Below are positions 60,521 through 64,000 of a DNA stretch of 64,000 bases, piece after piece. The DNA is taken from the NCBI GenBank assembly GCA_003583745.1, contig QXPY01000013.1:62001-126000 (forward strand), given 5' to 3'. The notes beneath the pieces were generated by a model that was not told the DNA's origin, did not search any database, and saw nothing but the letters and a program-made list of their open reading frames with translations. A program made the translations under genes and the position numbers. Origin of the DNA: Rhodocyclales bacterium GT-UBC. Lineage in GTDB: Bacteria > Pseudomonadota > Gammaproteobacteria > Burkholderiales > Rhodocyclaceae. Position 1 is the stretch's first letter; each line of letters opens with the position of its first letter.

Positions 60521-61315
60521 TTATTGGGGCTGGAAGGCGTAGGCATCCATGGCGATGACGTAATCGTCGATGCCGGCATGAACCCGACGGGCCTCGGCGT
60601 TTTCGCCGGCGGCCCCGAGTGCGACATACAAGGGCAGTAAATGTTCATCGCTCGGATGCGCCTGGACGGCGCCCGGTGCCTGACGGCGATAGTCGAGCAG
60701 GGCAGCCTGGTCGCGGGTGGCGAGATGTTCGGCCAGCCAGTTGCTGAATTGACGGACATAGGCCGGGGTTTGGCCGCCGTTACGCCAGGCCAGCTGGAAA
60801 TCGCGCAGGTTATGCGTGATGCTGCCCGAGCCGATCACGAGAAAGCACTGGCTGGTCAATGGCTGCAGCGCGCGTCCAAGCTTGAAAGCCTGTTCCGGGC
60901 CGCCCCGGCTCTGAATCGAAAGCGGGATGACCGGCACTTCGGCATCGGGGAACATCAGGCGTAACGGTACCCAGGCACCGTGGTCGAGGCCCCGTTCACT
61001 GTCGCTGATTGCCGGCAAGCCGGCAGCCGCCAAGGCTTCGACGACTTGTTGCGAAGCTTCGCGGCAACCGGTGGCGGGGTAGCGCAGGCTATAGAGTTCG
61101 TCCGGAAAACCCCAGAAGTCGTGGATGGTTTCCAGGCGTTCGGCGAAACCGACGGTTGGCTGAACGGTATCCCAGTGGGCGCTGACGATGACGATGGCGC
61201 GCGGCTGGGTCAAGGTGCTGGCCAAGGCCTTCAGGGCGGCGCCGGCGGCACCCGGACGCAGCGCGAATGTCGGTGCGCCGTGGGGGACGAAGAGTGCGGG
61301 GTGCGGAAGGTTCAT
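60521..61315 (-). CDS. LigB/DODA-type extradiol dioxygenase family protein
   Basis: 264 residues. The metal-binding His motifs LFVPHGAPTFAL, VIVSAHWDT, GLDHGAWVPL and GSGSITHNL match the DODA/YgiD subset of the class III extradiol dioxygenases. Aromatic substrate unknown. Eleven bases upstream of cytochrome b561 in the operon direction, so co-transcribed, and divergent from a LysR regulator. Confidence 0.88.
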   Translation of the reverse strand: MNLPHPALFVPHGAPTFALRPGAAGAALKALASTLTQPRAIVIVSAHWDTVQPTVGFAERLETIHDFWGFPDELYSLRYPATGCREASQQVVEALAAAGLPAISDSERGLDHGAWVPLRLMFPDAEVPVIPLSIQSRGGPEQAFKLGRALQPLTSQCFLVIGSGSITHNLRDFQLAWRNGGQTPAYVRQFSNWLAEHLATRDQAALLDYRRQAPGAVQAHPSDEHLLPLYVALGAAGENAEARRVHAGIDDYVIAMDAYAFQPQ

Positions 61316-61410
61316 TGGAATGGCTCCGTTTGCGATGGGCGTACTGTAGTCTCCCTTTTTGCAGCGAAATAGATGACAATCCGCAAATGTTTATTGCTGG
61401 ATTGGCAACA

Positions 61411-62307
61411 ATGGATCGTCTAGACGCCATGCACATGTTTGTCCGGGTCGCCGAGCTGGGCAGTTTTTCGGCCGCAGCCCAGCAGCTCGACCTGGCCCGT
61501 TCGGTGGTGACGCGGCAGATTGCGGCGCTGGAAGCGCATCTCGGTGTCAAGTTGATGGCGCGCAGTACGCGTCGCCTGGCCTTGACCTCGGCGGGGACGG
61601 CTTATCTGGAAAAGTGCCGGGTGATCCTCAATCTCGTCGAAGCGGCAGAAACCGATGTCGCCGAGGAGCGAATGACGCCGCGCGGCAACATCCGGATCGG
61701 TCTGCCGCTCAGCTACGGTCTGAAACGCCTGGCACCGCTACTACTCGAATTTTCGCAGCGCTATCCGGAAGTCAGCCTCGACATGGATTACACCGATCGA
61801 CGGGTGAAGCTGATCGAAGAAGGGATCGACCTCTCGATCCGGATCACCCGGCGCCTCGATCCGGGCGATATCGCCCGCCGCATCGGGACCGGTTACATGC
61901 ATGTCGTCGCTTCGCCAGCCTATCTAGCACGGCATGGCGAGCCGCAACATCCGTCGGAACTGGTTCATCACGAGTGCCTCGGCTATACCAACGCGGGGGG
62001 CAGCACGGCCTGGCAGTTCATGGTGGATGGGCAGTTGTCCGCCTTTCACGTACATAGCCGCCTCAATGCCAACAACGGCGACGTGCTGACCGAGGCCGCG
62101 GCACAGGGACTGGGCATTTCATGCGCCCCCGATTTCATTGCCGAGGCCTTCTTCCAGGCCGGGCGGGTGGTCGAGATTCTGAAGGACTATCCTTGCCCGG
62201 AGCTGGGTATCTACGCGATGTTGCCGAGCAATCGGCACGTTCCGCATCGGGTGCGGGTATTGATGGATTTCCTGGGCGAGCGGCTTGGTTCGGTGCAGGC
62301 GTCCTGA
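61411..62307 (+). CDS. LysR-family transcriptional regulator
   Basis: 298 residues: an N-terminal winged HTH (MFVRVAELGSFSAAAQQLDLARSVVTRQIAALEAHLGVKLM) and a LysR substrate domain. The 95-base divergent gap with the dioxygenase operon makes that operon the probable target. ATG 61411 is chosen; an in-frame ATG at 61387 would add eight residues. Confidence 0.92.
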   Translation: MDRLDAMHMFVRVAELGSFSAAAQQLDLARSVVTRQIAALEAHLGVKLMARSTRRLALTSAGTAYLEKCRVILNLVEAAETDVAEERMTPRGNIRIGLPLSYGLKRLAPLLLEFSQRYPEVSLDMDYTDRRVKLIEEGIDLSIRITRRLDPGDIARRIGTGYMHVVASPAYLARHGEPQHPSELVHHECLGYTNAGGSTAWQFMVDGQLSAFHVHSRLNANNGDVLTEAAAQGLGISCAPDFIAEAFFQAGRVVEILKDYPCPELGIYAMLPSNRHVPHRVRVLMDFLGERLGSVQAS

Positions 62308-62320
62308 GCCGCACAGTCGA

Positions 62321-62734
62321 TCAGGGATGCTTTGCCTTGTTCAGGCGCCCCCAGAGCAGGTAGCTGTTTTCGCCAAAGGCGTGGTTGGCGATCTGCGTGT
62401 AGAAATTCTGGTTGAGGGAGCTGAAACGGATCAGTTCGCTACTGCCGTATTCGCCGGCACTGTCGTTGCCGGCTGTGCGTTCGCCGTTGGGGACACGTAG
62501 CAGGACGCGGGCATCGATGCGATCCGGGCTGGCGTTGAGGGCTTCGATTTCGATTCCGATCCCGTTTTGTTGGTAGCGTGCCTTGCCCGTGCCGCCGGGA
62601 AGACGGGTTTCGACCACTTCGCAGTTGCGGGTATCGCAGGCAAAAATTTTGACGTCGTAGTCGAAGCCGCCGGCCTGCACCGGGGGGAGTGCGCCGAAGA
62701 GGCCGGCAAAGATCGCTATGGTCTGGGCTTTCAT
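62321..62734 (-). CDS. Unknown secreted protein (137 aa)
   Basis: Sec signal peptide (MKAQTIAIFAGLFGALPPVQAGG), then a short mature domain with CDTRNC and IEIEALNASPDRIDARVLLRVP; two Cys may pair. No family recognised. Convergent with the LysR gene. Confidence 0.75.
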   Translation of the reverse strand: MKAQTIAIFAGLFGALPPVQAGGFDYDVKIFACDTRNCEVVETRLPGGTGKARYQQNGIGIEIEALNASPDRIDARVLLRVPNGERTAGNDSAGEYGSSELIRFSSLNQNFYTQIANHAFGENSYLLWGRLNKAKHP

Positions 62735-62881
62735 GGTCTACGCCTCCCGGCGAATAAGGCAAGCTGGCTGCGGGATGAATCGGAAATGCGCGCTGGTATG
62801 GCGGTTCGCACATGATGCCGTGCGCATGCTGCTGTGCAGCAAAATTCTATGATAGATCGTAGGGTTATTTCAAGCGCTCGC

Positions 62882-62911
62882 ATGTCGCCCGGCGATTTGC
62901 CGGGCCGACAT
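62882..62911. terminator. Hairpin downstream of the 259-aa unknown gene
   Basis: ATGTCGCCCGGC pairs with GCCGGG-C-CGACAT (one bulge) around GATTT in the 239-base gap. No strong U-run; a terminator is likely only by position. Confidence 0.4.
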
Positions 62912-62973
62912 CGAAGCGGTGTTTCCCGTCGGCTGCGCGCCCGACCGGTGCTGCGGCGGCGATAGCGACCGCG

Positions 62974-63753
62974 CTAGGCGGCGCCGGCGCCGAGCAGGCT
63001 TTGCAGCTTGCTGAAAAATGCCTTGTCGCGTTCGTATTGACCTTCCGCCATGAAGCCTTTGACCCAATCCAGCGAGGCCAGGTAGTTATCGACGATTTTG
63101 CGGTAGCTGTCGCTCTGGTCGGCGGCATAGTTGGGCGTCGAGGTCTGGCCATCGATACGCATGCCATAAATGGCGTTGTGCATCATCAGGCCGTAAGTCG
63201 CCATTTGCCCTTCATCCATGCCGGCAGTGGCCTGGAACCAGGCTTCCCTGACATCGGCGGGAGCATTGGCCGGCGGGAACGAAGCCGTTACCGCGGCGCC
63301 GACTTCGTTGTAGCCGTCATGGTTGAGGTCAACCACGTAGCCTTCCGGAAGCAACAGGTTCTGTGCTCCTTCCTCGCTCAGGCTGGCGACGTCGATGGTG
63401 TCGGCCAGGCAGTGGTTGCGCCGCACGGTGTCGAGTTCCTGTGGTGTCAGTCCGGCCAGAAAGCCCTTTGCGTCATTCATGCCGCCCGTGCTGTAGGCTT
63501 TTTCCAGAATTTGCGCATAGCTGCGCTGGCTGGATGCATCGACGCCACGCATGGCCGACAGTTCGTTGTGGGTCGAGCCGAGAATTTCTTCCAGCGAACG
63601 TGAACTGGCAGCTTTCGCGTCATTGCCCTCGGCACTCGCGGTGTGGGCCGTGAAGGCAGCCTGGTAGGCGCTGAAGAAGCCGGCGTCGGGTGTGCTGCGA
63701 TAGCAACGGCGTTGGGTGGCGGTGATTGGTGTGCCAATTTCTCGGATATCCAT
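62974..63753 (-). CDS. Unknown protein (259 aa) with EF-hand-like loop
   Basis: Soluble, no signal peptide. DLNHDGYNEVG at about residue 145 is a dockerin/EF-hand-like Ca2+ loop (D-x-N-x-D-G). The rest is helical with no enzyme motifs. Alone between a hairpin and a 135-base gap. Function unknown. Confidence 0.7.
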   Translation of the reverse strand: MDIREIGTPITATQRRCYRSTPDAGFFSAYQAAFTAHTASAEGNDAKAASSRSLEEILGSTHNELSAMRGVDASSQRSYAQILEKAYSTGGMNDAKGFLAGLTPQELDTVRRNHCLADTIDVASLSEEGAQNLLLPEGYVVDLNHDGYNEVGAAVTASFPPANAPADVREAWFQATAGMDEGQMATYGLMMHNAIYGMRIDGQTSTPNYAADQSDSYRKIVDNYLASLDWVKGFMAEGQYERDKAFFSKLQSLLGAGAA

Positions 63754-63888
63754 GCTTCGTGTCCTCGGTAAGAATTGCCGCGTTCATGCTCTCCCGACTG
63801 CCAAATTTGCCGTTGCAGCCGCAGATTGCCGCGTTTGGATGCTTGCCCGGGACAATCAGCACGGATTGTGCCAATTGAATAAGTCGGT

Positions 63889-64000
63889 TCAGCCGTCGCG
63901 TTCCTGCCAGGGATAGTCCATCTGGCGCGCGGTTGCCACTGCCAGATCCTTGTCAGCCAGGCGACCGACCAAATGGAGGCTCATGTCGATGCCGGCGGAG
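63889..64000 (-). CDS. DJ-1/PfpI-like protein, C-terminal end only
   Basis: The last ~37 codons of a leftward gene whose start lies beyond the window. SAGIDMSLHLVGRLADKDLAVATARQMDYPW is the usual C-terminal end of DJ-1/PfpI (GlxA-type) domains. A longer AraC-type fusion is excluded because the stop follows directly; the catalytic Cys is outside the window. Confidence 0.65.
   Translation of the reverse strand, partial: SAGIDMSLHLVGRLADKDLAVATARQMDYPWQERDG

Overview
The window reads as about 64 kb of chromosome from a GC-rich, facultatively anaerobic, nitrogen-fixing and denitrifying betaproteobacterium, most like Rhodocyclales/Azonexaceae (Dechloromonas/Azonexus-type). This placement is inferred from gene content: a nifHDK operon with an LRV iron-sulfur protein and DraT, a Sec-exported clade II NosZ with nosB/D/G/H/F/L/Y, and several c-di-GMP enzymes. 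No 16S or other marker gene is present to confirm it.

Region by region. 1-13.1 kb: the 3' end of acetyl-CoA synthetase, then a co-directional, tightly packed run. It encodes a small membrane protein, a CrbS/CbrA-like symporter-histidine kinase, a receiver-only regulator, a membrane pseudokinase fused to a DEDDh exonuclease, two GlnD-like (DUF294) nucleotidyltransferases (one with cNMP and CBS domains), a degenerate exonuclease, and an acetate-type sodium symporter with its DUF4212 small subunit. Together this looks like a carboxylate sensing, uptake and activation locus. 13.1-19.9 kb: tRNA-Ser(GGA), with a 6.7-kb integrative element inserted at its 3' end. The element is bounded by 14-bp direct repeats and carries a P4-type integrase, AlpA, a DUF3987 replication ATPase, an HNH nuclease and several unknown genes; its layout resembles a phage satellite. 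20.1-24.1 kb: a GGDEF-EAL protein co-operonic with a PhnD-like binding protein, and a GNAT acetyltransferase.

24.2-32.7 kb: nifH-nifD-nifK-nifT-ferredoxin-nifY-DUF6129-LRV-unknown, all leftward from a sigma-54 promoter with a NifA upstream site, and divergent draT, whose product switches off NifH. 32.7-41.3 kb: a DsbA-like oxidoreductase, polyphosphate kinase, an AcuI-type acrylyl-CoA reductase, a menE-menF pair and a PAS-GGDEF cyclase.

41.3-56.6 kb: the nitrous oxide reductase cluster, reading leftward from nosZ through two cytochromes c, nosB, nosD, nosG, nosH, a MASE1-PAS-GGDEF-EAL protein, nosF, nosL and nosY. A perfect FNR/Dnr box sits where a class II activator would drive nosZ. A divergent rightward group (two secreted unknowns, SCO1/SenC, a 40-residue Cys/Lys-rich peptide) probably supports copper delivery. 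56.6-64 kb: an EamA exporter, a radical SAM/SPASM protein, two YceI proteins with cytochrome b561 and a LigB-type dioxygenase, a divergent LysR regulator, two unknown genes, and the 3' end of a DJ-1/PfpI-like gene.

Most non-listed long ORFs are antisense shadows of high-GC genes. No CRISPR array or rRNA was seen.
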